The notes below the pieces were generated by a model that saw nothing but the letters and a program-made list of their open reading frames with translations, was not told the origin of the DNA and did not search any database. A stretch of 64,000 nucleotides of DNA from Stutzerimonas stutzeri (GTDB taxonomy: Bacteria; Pseudomonadota; Gammaproteobacteria; Pseudomonadales; Pseudomonadaceae), in contig NZ_JYHV01000037.1 of NCBI RefSeq assembly GCF_000952685.1, forward strand, positions 1 to 64,000, read 5' to 3'. The translations under genes were made by a program, and so were the position numbers. Of this stretch, positions 1 through 7,395 are shown piece after piece; position 1 is the stretch's first letter, and every line of letters begins with the position of its first letter.

Positions 1-1
1 G

Positions 2-808
2 CAATCGCCAACGCCCACCGCCATCACCAATCCCTGGGCTCACCTGCGTCAGCTCACGCCCGCGCGGATCGCCCTGGGGCGTGCGGGCGTCAGTCTGCCC
101 ACCGACGCCCAGCTGGATTTCCAGTTCGCCCATGCCCAGGCGCGGGACGCCGTGCACCTCGCCCTGGACACCGAAGAGCTGGCGACGCAGCTGGAACGGC
201 GCGGCCATCGCGTCCTACAGCTGCACAGCGCCGCACCGGACCGCGACACCTATCTGCAGCGGCCAGATCTGGGGCGGCGATTGAGTGACGACTCGACCGA
301 GCGGGTGAACGATCACGCGCAGCAACACGCGACGGGCTACGACCTGGCCATCGTCATCGCCGATGGCCTGTCGGCGCTGGCCGTGCAGCGTCACGCCCTG
401 CCCTTGCTCCAGCGCATCGAGGAGCAGATCGAAAAGGACGGCTGGAGCCTCGCGCCGATCTGCCTGGTACAACAAGGCCGCGTCGCGCTCGGTGACGAAG
501 TCGGCGAGCGGCTCAAGGCGAAAATGGTGGTGATGCTCGTGGGCGAACGCCCCGGCCTGAGCTCGCCGGACAGCCTCGGCCTGTACTTCACTTTCGCGCC
601 GAAAGTCGGCCGCACCGATGCCGACCGCAACTGCATTTCCAACATCCGCCTGGAAGGCCTGAGCTACAACCTCGCCGCCCACAGGCTGATCCATCTGATG
701 CGCGAAGCCTGCCGCCGCCAGCTCTCGGGCGTGACGCTCAAGGACGAAGCGGACGTGCTCAGCTTGGATGACGGCACGCCGAAAGCGGGCAACTTCCTGC
801 TCGGTTAA
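2..808 (+). CDS. eutC: ethanolamine ammonia-lyase small subunit EutC (5' partial)
   Basis: EutC is the light chain of the adenosylcobalamin-dependent lyase that splits ethanolamine into acetaldehyde and ammonia; it works with EutB. The frame is open from the window edge, and the stretch [20 protein letters not shown] followed by [16 protein letters not shown] is the typical EutC N-terminus. About 268 codons are visible, so only a few N-terminal residues are missing compared with the usual 270-295. The GTG at 152 is internal and is not the start. eutB is expected just upstream, outside the window. A hairpin at 841-872 follows the stop. Confidence 0.93.
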   Translation, partial: QSPTPTAITNPWAHLRQLTPARIALGRAGVSLPTDAQLDFQFAHAQARDAVHLALDTEELATQLERRGHRVLQLHSAAPDRDTYLQRPDLGRRLSDDSTERVNDHAQQHATGYDLAIVIADGLSALAVQRHALPLLQRIEEQIEKDGWSLAPICLVQQGRVALGDEVGERLKAKMVVMLVGERPGLSSPDSLGLYFTFAPKVGRTDADRNCISNIRLEGLSYNLAAHRLIHLMREACRRQLSGVTLKDEADVLSLDDGTPKAGNFLLG

Positions 809-840
809 GCCAAACGCATTCGCCGAAGCTGCGGCTGCAC

Positions 841-872
841 GTGGGGCGAGGCGGCAAAGCTGCCTCACCCAC
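841..872. repeat. REP-like hairpin between eutC and the RidA gene
   Basis: An imperfect inverted repeat: GTGGG at 841-845 pairs with CCCAC at 868-872, and GAGGC at 848-852 pairs with GCCTC at 862-866. It lies between two convergent genes and has no T-tract. It could act as an mRNA 3'-end stabiliser for eutC or be a REP copy. Confidence 0.45.
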
Positions 873-908
873 AACAGCGTCGGACCAGTGTCGCCCCCAA
901 GTCAACGA

Positions 909-1343
909 TCAGGTTTCCGTCAACGCCACCACCGCATCGATTTCGAACAGCATCCCGTCCAGTGCCAGCCGCGGCACCGGAATCAGCGTACAGGTCGGTT
1001 TCAGCTGCTCGCCAAACAGCCGCGCCAACTCCTCGCCGAGGATGCCCAGGCGCTGCTCGTTGTGATCGACGATCAGTACCGTCAGCTTGACCACCTGCGA
1101 TGGTCGCCCTCCGGCGGCCTCGATGGCGATCGAAAGATTGTCCATGGCTTGCCGCACCTGCTGCTGGAAATCGCTCGGCAGCCGACCGTCCGCGGTTTCG
1201 CCGCCCTGGCCAGCGATGAAGGCCAACCGCGTGCCAGCCGGCACGATGCCGACATGCGAGTAGCCATTCGGTGCCGGGTCGTACAGGCCGGGCGGATTGA
1301 GCAACGTCAGGGTATTTCGGGGTTCGCTCATGTTCGTCTCCAT
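909..1343 (-). CDS. RidA/YjgF/UK114 family protein
   Basis: A 144-aa member of the RidA family, trimeric enzymes and relatives of which RidA itself hydrolyses reactive enamine/imine intermediates formed by PLP enzymes. The C-terminal part shows the family pattern of a conserved Arg in PVPRLALDG followed by MLFEIDAVVAL, close to the end as in RidA. An alternative start is Met5 at 1331. It ends convergently with eutC and lies just downstream of the CMD-family gene in the same direction (6-bp gap), so the two may share a transcript. The substrate cannot be told; several RidA subfamilies lack deaminase activity. Confidence 0.85.
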   Translation of the reverse strand: METNMSEPRNTLTLLNPPGLYDPAPNGYSHVGIVPAGTRLAFIAGQGGETADGRLPSDFQQQVRQAMDNLSIAIEAAGGRPSQVVKLTVLIVDHNEQRLGILGEELARLFGEQLKPTCTLIPVPRLALDGMLFEIDAVVALTET

Positions 1344-1349
1344 ACAGGT

Positions 1350-1871
1350 TCAGGTACGTGGCGCCGGCCGTAGATCCTCGAAGCGTTGCAACGCCTGAGT
1401 GAAGCGAGGCTGCAGATCGCCGGTGCGATAGTCGTCGGGCTCGCGACCGAAGGCTACATTGAGGCGGTTCCAGCCGTTGATCGCAATGATGGCAAAGGTC
1501 AGCTGGGTAATGGCGCGTGGCGAATAGTGCTCGGCCAGGTCGCGGTAGCAGCGATCCAGCGAGGCGCCATCAGGCAGTTCGGTCACAGCCTCGGTCCAGG
1601 CCAGAGCCGCTCGCTCGGCAGGGTTGTAGACAGCCGTCTCGCGCCAGGCGGGCAGCAGGTAGATGCGTGGCAGCGGCGTATCCATCGCCAGCAGGTCCTT
1701 GGTGTGCATGTCGAGACAATAGGCGCAGCCGTTGAGCTGCGAGGCGCGCAGATCGATGAGCATGCGCAGCTGCGGATCGATGTCGCTCTCATGCACATAG
1801 GCGCTGACGGCAGTCAGTGCCTGCATCGGCAACGCATCGACATGTTTCAGAAAATCCAGTCGTGGGGTCAT
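1350..1871 (-). CDS. carboxymuconolactone decarboxylase (AhpD-like) family protein
   Basis: 173 aa starting MTPRLDFLKH; a longer reading frame upstream would run through the promoter and is rejected. The alkylhydroperoxidase-like core carries Cys49-x-x-Cys52 and His56 in NGCAYCLDMH, the redox site of the AhpD/CMD fold. A GGAG ribosome site precedes the ATG. It is transcribed divergently from an ECF41-type sigma factor and has an exact ECF41 promoter motif at 1915-1941. CMD proteins are the classic partners of ECF41 sigma factors (established for the group), so this is the probable regulon member. Likely a thiol peroxidase or disulfide reductase; substrate unknown. Confidence 0.87.
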   Translation of the reverse strand: MTPRLDFLKHVDALPMQALTAVSAYVHESDIDPQLRMLIDLRASQLNGCAYCLDMHTKDLLAMDTPLPRIYLLPAWRETAVYNPAERAALAWTEAVTELPDGASLDRCYRDLAEHYSPRAITQLTFAIIAINGWNRLNVAFGREPDDYRTGDLQPRFTQALQRFEDLRPAPRT

Positions 1872-1890
1872 GGCAAGATCGCTCCATAGG

Positions 1891-1910
1891 CAGTGTCGAA
1901 AATGACACTG
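1891..1910. repeat. perfect inverted repeat at the 5' end of the CMD-gene transcript
   Basis: CAGTGTC (1891-1897) and GACACTG (1904-1910) are exact reverse complements around a 6-nt loop. The repeat lies between the predicted transcription start of the CMD gene (about 1908, minus strand) and its ATG at 1871. It may be a 5' stem-loop or an operator. Confidence 0.6.
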
Positions 1911-1914
1911 CCAG

Positions 1915-1941
1915 GACGCATGCCTTTGTCGATGTGTGACA
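1915..1941 (-). promoter_or_regulatory. ECF41-type promoter for the CMD-family gene
   Basis: On the minus strand TGTCACA (1941-1935), a 16-nt spacer and CGTC (1918-1915) match the ECF41 consensus as I recall it, TGTCACA-N16-CGTC. The predicted start gives a leader of about 37 nt to the ATG at 1871. Confidence 0.75.
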
Positions 1942-1963
1942 GCCCAGCCTCCAGCGGAGGCGC

Positions 1964-1990
1964 TGTCACAATCGACCGGGCTCATTCGTC
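1964..1990 (+). promoter_or_regulatory. ECF41-type promoter for the sigma-factor gene (autoregulation)
   Basis: TGTCACA (1964-1970), 16 nt, CGTC (1987-1990). It is the mirror image of the motif at 1915-1941; the two -35 boxes are the ends of an inverted repeat TGTGACAGC / GCTGTCACA, with GCCTCC-agc-GGAGGC between them. The predicted start near 1997 lies after the in-frame ATG at 1992 and before the GTG at 2022, which supports the GTG start. Confidence 0.75.
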
Positions 1991-2021
1991 CATGCTGGAG
2001 AGGAATGCCTGCGGAGCGAAC

Positions 2022-2912
2022 GTGAACGACAAGATCGATTTCTATCAGGGGCTGCGGCCGAAGCTCTTCGGTCTCGCCTATCGGCTACTGGGCAGCCGCG
2101 TGGACGCCGAGGACCTGCTGCAGGACGCCTGGTTCAAGTGGAGCGAGGCCGACTGCACAACGATTCGCGATGCCGAAGCCTGGCTGGTCACGGTGGTGAC
2201 GCGGCTGGGCATCGATCAGTTGCGCCAGCGCCGTGCTCGTCAGGAGGACTATTACGGTCCGTGGCTGCCGGAACCGCTGCTGGGGTTTACCGGCAACCGA
2301 GCCGAGCAGGCCATCGATCTGCGAGCCGACCTGTCCATGGCCTTCATGGTGGCGCTGGAGCGGCTGGCACCCGAAGAGCGCGCGGCGCTGCTGTTGCGCG
2401 AAGTGTTCGATTGCAGCTATGACGAGATCGCAGAAGTGCTGGGCAAACAAGCGGCCGCCAGCCGGCAGATCGTCAGCCGTGCGCGCAAACGGATACGTGA
2501 GGCCCAGCCGCGCTTCGTCGTGGACCCGCAGGCACACCGGCAATTGGTCGAGCGTTTCGCCGAGGCCTTGCTGGCGCCGGGCGGTGATGCTTTCGTCAAT
2601 CTGCTGGCCGACGAGGTCAGCTGGTTGGCGGACGGCGGCGGTCAGGCCGCGGCGGCCTCGAAGGTCGTGCACGGCATACGGGCAGCGCATCGTCTGGCCA
2701 TCGGCATTGCGCGCCGCGCCGCCGGGCAGTGGCGTGCCAGCGTCGAAACCATCAATGGCGAACCCGGTGTGGTGATCCGCAGCGGCGAGCGGATCCAGGC
2801 CGCCATGACGCTGGTCAGCGACGGCCAGCAGGTCGTGACTATCTATTCCGTGGTCAACCCCAACAAGCTCGGGCAGCTGGCGCGCGAGCCAGCGCAGCAG
2901 CTTCCCGCTTGA
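2022..2912 (+). CDS. ECF41-type RNA polymerase sigma factor with fused SnoaL-like domain
   Basis: 296 aa from a GTG start with GGAG five bases upstream. Region sigma2 is at about residues 10-75 (RLLGSRVDAEDLLQDAWFKW) and sigma4 at about 105-160 (LREVFDCSYDEIAEVLGK). A C-terminal extension of about 130 residues resembles SnoaL/NTF2 folds and contains the two ECF41 hallmarks, DGGG at 204-207 and NPNKL at 279-283. In ECF41 this extension controls activity in place of an anti-sigma factor (established for the group). The divergent CMD-family gene and the paired promoters fit a self-regulated one-component stress circuit; the inducer is unknown. Confidence 0.9.
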   Translation: MNDKIDFYQGLRPKLFGLAYRLLGSRVDAEDLLQDAWFKWSEADCTTIRDAEAWLVTVVTRLGIDQLRQRRARQEDYYGPWLPEPLLGFTGNRAEQAIDLRADLSMAFMVALERLAPEERAALLLREVFDCSYDEIAEVLGKQAAASRQIVSRARKRIREAQPRFVVDPQAHRQLVERFAEALLAPGGDAFVNLLADEVSWLADGGGQAAAASKVVHGIRAAHRLAIGIARRAAGQWRASVETINGEPGVVIRSGERIQAAMTLVSDGQQVVTIYSVVNPNKLGQLAREPAQQLPA

Positions 2913-2972
2913 TGGCTTGCCGCCAGCCCTCGCCAGGCTTAAGGTTTGTGCCCTCCCGGCTGGAACCTGCTC

Positions 2973-3785
2973 ATGTGGTCTTTTCGCGACTGGCGCCGCA
3001 AGCGCATCCTCGCCCGTCTCGCCATCGAACCGGCGCTCTGGCAAAGCGTGCTCGACAGCCTGCCGATTCTCGATGGTCTCAGCGCCGAGGAAACCGAGCG
3101 CCTGCGTGAGCGCAGCCTGCTGTTTCTGCATGCCAAGCGCCTGACCGCGCTGCCCGGGGTCGAACTGCAGCTGGTTGATCGCCTGCGCCTGGCCGCACAA
3201 GCGGAGCTGCCTTTGCTGCATTTGGCCGATCTGGACTGGTATCAGGGCTTCCATGAAATCGTCATCTACCCCGACGACTTCCACAGCCCACAAAAACACC
3301 GCGATTCGGCCGGTGTCGTGCACGAGTGGGACGGCGAGCACAGCGGTGAAGCCTGGCTGCAGGGTCCGGTGATCCTGGCCTCGCCGGGCGTGCAGCAAAG
3401 CGGCGGCTGGGAAGGCTACAACCTGGTGATCCACGAACTGACGCACAAGCTCGACATGCTCAACGGCGACGCCAATGGCCTCCCCCCGCTGCACCGCAAC
3501 ATGCGCATCGACACTTGGGCAGCAGTGATGCAAAGCGCCTACGACTCGCTCAACGCCACGCTGGACGCCGATCCTCATGCCCACACGGCAATCGATCCGT
3601 ACGCCGCGGAGAACCCGGCCGAGTTTTTTGCCGTCACCAGTGAGTATTTCTTCAGCGCACCAGACGTGCTGCACGAGACCTTTCCCGAGGTCTACCAACA
3701 GCTCGCCGCGTTCTACCGCCAGGATCCACTGACGCGCCTGCAGAAGCTTCAGCATGGGCACCCGGCGTATGCGGAACCTCATTGA
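2973..3785 (+). CDS. mtfA: MtfA-like zinc-dependent peptidase (M90 family)
   Basis: 270 aa. The zinc-binding HELTH motif is at 154-158 (VIHELTHKLDML), and a downstream acidic helix near residues 213-224 (ENPAEFFAVTSEYF) supplies the third ligand region typical of MtfA. E. coli MtfA is a cytosolic peptidase linked to the glucose repressor Mlc (DgsA); pseudomonads keep the peptidase but the Mlc link is uncertain there. Start chosen at MWSFRDWRRK; an upstream TTG at 2946 is also in frame. It stands alone, 60 bp after the sigma-factor gene. Confidence 0.88.
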   Translation: MWSFRDWRRKRILARLAIEPALWQSVLDSLPILDGLSAEETERLRERSLLFLHAKRLTALPGVELQLVDRLRLAAQAELPLLHLADLDWYQGFHEIVIYPDDFHSPQKHRDSAGVVHEWDGEHSGEAWLQGPVILASPGVQQSGGWEGYNLVIHELTHKLDMLNGDANGLPPLHRNMRIDTWAAVMQSAYDSLNATLDADPHAHTAIDPYAAENPAEFFAVTSEYFFSAPDVLHETFPEVYQQLAAFYRQDPLTRLQKLQHGHPAYAEPH

Positions 3786-3866
3786 CTTGGCATCGTCGAA
3801 TGCGCGCATCACCGTGCTTGCAAAGGTCCACCTCGACCGGCATGGCAAAACGCCCGACAGTGCGCC

Positions 3867-3872
3867 TATAAT
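3867..3872 (+). promoter_or_regulatory. probable -10 box (TATAAT) of the ppa promoter
   Basis: A perfect TATAAT 54 bp before the ppa ATG. No good -35 box lies 16-18 bp upstream (the best is TGGCAA at 3843), so the -35 assignment is open. Confidence 0.45.
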
Positions 3873-3925
3873 CGCGCCCACTTTTTTCGCCCCAGGCCGC
3901 CTCGGCCGACCACGGAGCAATGTTC

Positions 3926-4453
3926 ATGAGCTACAGCAAAGTCCCGGCCGGCAAAGACCTGCCAAACGACATCTACGTCGCCATCGAAATCCCGGCCAAC
4001 CACGCGCCGATCAAATACGAAATCGATCACGACACCGACTGCCTGTTCGTTGACCGCTTCATGGCTACGCCGATGTTCTACCCGGCGAACTACGGCTTCA
4101 TCCCGCACACCCTCGCCGATGACGGCGACCCGCTCGACGTACTGGTCGTGACCCCCTACCCGGTTGCCCCAGGCTCGGTCATCCGCTGCCGTCCGGTAGG
4201 CGTGCTGAACATGACCGACGAAGCCGGCGGCGACGCCAAGCTGATCGCCGTCCCGCACGACAAGCTGAGCCAGCTGTACGTGGACGTGAAGGAATACACC
4301 GACCTGCCGCCACTACTGATCGAGCAGATCAAGCACTTCTTCGAGAACTATAAGGATCTGGAGAAGGGCAAGTGGGTCAAGGTCGAAGGCTGGGAAGGCG
4401 CCGACGCCGCCCGTGCAGCAATCACCAAGGCTGTGGCGGCTTACCAAAAATAA
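3926..4453 (+). CDS. ppa: inorganic pyrophosphatase (family I)
   Basis: 175 aa, the normal length of bacterial family I enzymes. It hydrolyses pyrophosphate to phosphate and so pulls biosynthetic reactions forward. The signature D66-G-D68-P-L-D71 lies in [13 protein letters not shown] and binds magnesium and pyrophosphate. The start is the second ATG (MSYSK): GGAG at 3914-3917 is eight bases from it but only two from the ATG at 3920. A rho-independent terminator follows at 4472-4496, so ppa is monocistronic. Confidence 0.97.
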   Translation: MSYSKVPAGKDLPNDIYVAIEIPANHAPIKYEIDHDTDCLFVDRFMATPMFYPANYGFIPHTLADDGDPLDVLVVTPYPVAPGSVIRCRPVGVLNMTDEAGGDAKLIAVPHDKLSQLYVDVKEYTDLPPLLIEQIKHFFENYKDLEKGKWVKVEGWEGADAARAAITKAVAAYQK

Positions 4454-4471
4454 GCCAATACCGCTAACGGA

Positions 4472-4496
4472 AAGCCGGCCACAAGCCGGCTTTTTT
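4472..4496 (+). terminator. rho-independent terminator of ppa
   Basis: AAGCCGGC (4472-4479), loop CACAA, GCCGGCTT (4485-4492), followed by a T-run to 4496. Confidence 0.92.
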
Positions 4497-4554
4497 CATT
4501 TTCGGAGCGCCGTTTCAGACGTCTGCGGCGTAGGCTAACAGGGCCCCACTCAAT

Positions 4555-4646
4555 CGCTCGAAGAAGCATGATCGAGCGTGGCGATTCAACCCCGGCACAC
4601 CGAGCGTCACCGAAGCTGGGCCTGCCGAGGTTCGGCAAACCCAGCT
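4555..4646. repeat. two strong hairpins downstream of the second CMD gene
   Basis: CGCTCGA (4555-4561) pairs with TCGAGCG (4572-4578). A second, two-part hairpin pairs AGCTGGG (4614-4620) with CCCAGCT (4640-4646) and GCCGA (4624-4628) with TCGGC (4632-4636). They lie between ppa and the convergent CMD gene. There is no T-tract, so these are REP-like or mRNA-protecting structures rather than classic terminators. Confidence 0.55.
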
Positions 4647-4672
4647 GGCTGCGGCACAAAGCCTGCAGCCAC

Positions 4673-5191
4673 TCAGGATGCGACGGCCGGAAAGTCCACT
4701 TCGGTGTCGGCCAGGTTGTTGAGGTAGTTGGTCAGCGTCAGCAGGCTGACATGGGCGACGACCTCGACGATACGGCGATCATCCAACCCGGCTGCTCGGG
4801 CGGCGGCGAGCTGTTCGTCGCTCACCAGGCCCCGGCTTTCGGTGATCTCGCGGGCCAGGACTGCCACGGCATCGAGCCGACCCTCTCGCGCCTGGCCGAT
4901 GGCATTGTCGTCGAGCCCGGCCTTGCTGGCGAACAGGCTGTGCGCGGCGAGGCAGTAATCGCAGCTGTTCACCTGCGAGGTAGCCAGCGCGACGGTTTCA
5001 CGCTCCCGGGCGGTCAAGCTGCCGCGCCCGAGCGCTTGCGACAACGCCAAGTAACCACCCAAGGCAGCCGGTGCGTGGGCCAGGGTGAGAAATGCGTTGG
5101 GAACGAAGCCCAGTGCTTTGCCGATGCCCTCCAGTGCGGGACGTACGGATTCGGCGGTTTGTTCGATAGTCAGTGCGTTAATGCGAGTCAT
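4673..5191 (-). CDS. carboxymuconolactone decarboxylase family protein (peroxidase-related)
   Basis: 172 aa, all in the AhpD-like fold. The redox site Cys77-x-x-Cys80 with His84 is seen in NSCDYCLAAH, and the upstream ARERETVALA helix is typical of the family. Enzymes of this kind reduce peroxides or disulfides with help from thiol partners; the specific substrate is unknown. It is only distantly similar to the other CMD protein at 1350-1871. The gene stands alone, facing away from inverted repeats at 5194-5239 that could be a repressor site. Confidence 0.85.
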   Translation of the reverse strand: MTRINALTIEQTAESVRPALEGIGKALGFVPNAFLTLAHAPAALGGYLALSQALGRGSLTARERETVALATSQVNSCDYCLAAHSLFASKAGLDDNAIGQAREGRLDAVAVLAREITESRGLVSDEQLAAARAAGLDDRRIVEVVAHVSLLTLTNYLNNLADTEVDFPAVAS

Positions 5192-5193
5192 GG

Positions 5194-5239
5194 CTGTCTC
5201 CTTGGTTAGTGATCGGTCTGTGTCAGACCGTGGAGACAG
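5194..5239. promoter_or_regulatory. candidate operator in front of the second CMD gene
   Basis: CGGTCTG (5214-5220) and CAGACCG (5224-5230) form an exact palindrome with a 3-nt centre. CTGTCTCC (5194-5201) and GGAGACAG (5232-5239) form a second exact inverted repeat around it. The layout suits a TetR- or MarR-like repressor, but no such regulator gene is adjacent. Confidence 0.5.
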
Positions 5240-5430
5240 GATGTACCGACGCGCTGCCGCTTCGGCTGCTCATCGTCGAAACAATGCTGCAGATCGTCCA
5301 ATCAGACTAAGGCTATGCATCGATCTAGAACATTTCTTCGTCATGGTCGAGAACCGACCCGAGGCCCGAGCCCGCCTCGGCGGGACGAAAGAAGTCGAAG
5401 CACGGCCTCAATGCCCCCAAGACACGACAG

Positions 5431-5470
5431 CGAAAAAGCAGCCGGTGCGATTGATATCAGCCGCACCGGC
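5431..5470 (-). terminator. rho-independent terminator of the manganese catalase gene
   Basis: Read on the minus strand: a 9-bp stem (5462-5470 with 5441-5449) followed by the T-tract complementary to the A-run at 5432-5437, about 12 bp after the catalase stop. Between here and 5240 no gene is seen. Confidence 0.8.
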
Positions 5471-5481
5471 CGCCCGCGCCG

Positions 5482-6369
5482 TCAGGCCTTGCCTTTCGTT
5501 ACCGCTTGGCCCGAGCCCAGGTCAGCTCCGGTCATGGGGTCGACGGAAACATCGGACTGGGTCCGTACCGCCATCTGTTGCACCACCTTCTGCTGAGCCT
5601 TGCTCAGATCGACCGAAGGCTTGCCATCACCACCGTCCACCGCCGGCTGCGGGCTCTCGACGAACTCCCACTCCGGCCCCTGATTCCAAGGCCCGCGCAG
5701 GTCGCCTTCGCCTTGAGACAGGTTGTAGTAGACGTTGGCAAATTGTGGCTCGCCCGGCAGCTTGCCCTGAGGGAAGTTGGGTTGAATGGCGTGTAGCGCC
5801 TTCTCGAACGATTTCTGGTGCGCGATTTCCCGGGTCATGAGGAACTTCAGCGCATCCTTGATCCCAGGATCGTCGGTCACGTTGATCAAACGCTCGTAAA
5901 CGATCTTGGCTCGCGCCTCGGCCGCGATGTTGGAGCGCAGGTCCGCCGTCGGCTCGCCGATGGTATCGATGTAAGCCGCCGTCCAGGGTATGCCACCGGA
6001 GTTGGTCAGCGCCGGCCCGCCGCCGTACAGCAACGAGGTGATGTGCGAATCGTTGCCGCCGCCCGTCAGTGAGCGATACAGATCCGCCTCTTTCTCGACG
6101 CCTTCGGCGAGCTCACCTTTGGCGCCCTTGTTGAGCATGCCGACGATGGAGCCGATCACTTCGAGGTGGCTCAACTCCTCGGTGGCGATATCCATCAGCA
6201 TGTCCTTGCGACCTGGGTCGTCCTCGGATACGCCTTGGGTGAAATAGCGCATGGCGGCAGCGAGCTCGCCTTGCGGCCCGCCGAACTGCTCAAGCATCAG
6301 GTTGGCTAGCCCGGGATTCGGGCCGGCCACTCGCACGGTGTACTGAAGTCGTTTGTTGTGGACGAACAT
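5482..6369 (-). CDS. manganese catalase
   Basis: 295 aa; a non-haem dimanganese catalase that dismutates hydrogen peroxide. All five expected metal ligands are present: Glu35, Glu65, His68 (EELSHLE), Glu151 (AAEARAKIVYER) and His184 (TREIAHQKSFEK), with nearly the spacing of the Lactobacillus plantarum enzyme. The C-terminal tail from about residue 245 is polar and disordered-looking. An AGAGGTG ribosome site precedes the ATG. The gene opens a run of stress-type genes (retropepsin-like lipoprotein, SPW/VKOR protein, SDR), although it points the other way. Confidence 0.95.
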   Translation of the reverse strand: MFVHNKRLQYTVRVAGPNPGLANLMLEQFGGPQGELAAAMRYFTQGVSEDDPGRKDMLMDIATEELSHLEVIGSIVGMLNKGAKGELAEGVEKEADLYRSLTGGGNDSHITSLLYGGGPALTNSGGIPWTAAYIDTIGEPTADLRSNIAAEARAKIVYERLINVTDDPGIKDALKFLMTREIAHQKSFEKALHAIQPNFPQGKLPGEPQFANVYYNLSQGEGDLRGPWNQGPEWEFVESPQPAVDGGDGKPSVDLSKAQQKVVQQMAVRTQSDVSVDPMTGADLGSGQAVTKGKA

Positions 6370-6652
6370 GGTTCACCTCTTAATTTTGGACTTTCCTAGT
6401 GACTGCCTCCTTCGCTCCGTTAATGGATCACCGCGATTCGAATGCAACAGCGATCGCAGGCGACCTTATGGGTGGAGTACAAGCTGCGACAGCCGTCCGA
6501 TTGTTTTTTCCAATGAAGGCTATGCAGCGAGTCAATGGAGCGATGCGCCGCCGATGCTGTCCGCCCGCAAAGGTGTGCTTGCCTGTTTGTTGAACGTATC
6601 CAGGGCCATCGACTCTATCGTTTCCGTTGCCCCACTGACTTCGAGGTGAAAA

Positions 6653-7174
6653 ATGCTCCGCTGGAAACGTCCCAGACAGGCCAAAGCGCTCGCATTGGCC
6701 GGGTTGCTATCCGCTTGTACCGCACAGGCTCTGGCAGATTCACCTCAGGTGCTCGGTTGGATCGAGAAAGGTCTGATCCTTCCGGAAGAAATTGCCGTGA
6801 AATTCAAGCTGGACAGCGGTGCGCTGACCTCCTCGATGCACGCCGAGAACATCGATCGATTCAAAAAGGACGGCGATGACTGGGTGCGTTTCACCCTTGA
6901 GCTTGAAGACGTCGATACCGACAAGAAAATCGAGAAACGCATAGAGCGCGAGGTGGTACGGGACATCAAGGTGCGCGGGGCTGGCGGCGCCGAAAAGCGG
7001 CCTGTGGTGCTGATGAAAGTGTGCCTGGGCAATCGGACCTACGAAGAACAGTTCTCGCTGAACGATCGCGACAAAATGAATTATCCGGTACTCATCGGCC
7101 GCCGCGCGCTGGAAGACATCGGGTTGGTGGATTCGTCCAAGACTTTCACTGTCGAGCCGGACTGCTCGGCATAA
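6653..7174 (+). CDS. retropepsin-like putative zinc/aspartic protease, lipoprotein
   Basis: 173 aa of the family often labelled 'ATP-dependent zinc protease' (RimK-associated), which has a retropepsin-like fold. The presumed catalytic Asp54 lies in KLDSGALTSS, and a later segment MNYPVLIGRRAL matches the conserved C-terminal part. The N-terminus has a hydrophobic stretch ending L-S-A-C22, a plausible lipobox, suggesting export and lipid anchoring; a plain signal peptide cut after QALA is the alternative. The ATG follows TTCGAGGTGAAAA. No RimK-type ligase is next to it. Function is not known. Confidence 0.8.
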   Translation: MLRWKRPRQAKALALAGLLSACTAQALADSPQVLGWIEKGLILPEEIAVKFKLDSGALTSSMHAENIDRFKKDGDDWVRFTLELEDVDTDKKIEKRIEREVVRDIKVRGAGGAEKRPVVLMKVCLGNRTYEEQFSLNDRDKMNYPVLIGRRALEDIGLVDSSKTFTVEPDCSA

Positions 7175-7395
7175 AAGCCGCGGCGCGAAGATTTCGTACG
7201 TAGCGCCTGCCGACGGAGCTGCAGGACAACCTCCGTGGCATGGCCCGTTTAACAGCTCGGTCAGCATTTATTTTTCTGCAACTCCTCCCCGCCTCCTCCG
7301 GTCCACTGACCAGCGGTTGATCGACAGCCGGCCGTGAATACCCGCGCCGGCCCGAACGCGACATGCAGCCATCGCTTCGACAAGAGGAGAGGTAC
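7175..7395. other. intergenic region before the SPW/VKOR gene
   Basis: 221 bp. A strong ribosome site (GAGGAGAGG) lies just before 7396. No clear promoter, palindrome or terminator was recognised in the rest. Confidence 0.5.

Noticed and set aside
1872-1985. Longer form of the CMD-family protein
   Set aside because: The extension would read through the ECF41 promoter pair; the ATG at 1871 has its own GGAG.
2085-3920. 611-codon open frame on the minus strand across the sigma factor and mtfA
   Set aside because: It lies opposite two well-supported genes, has low-complexity composition typical of high-GC antisense frames, and no family motif.
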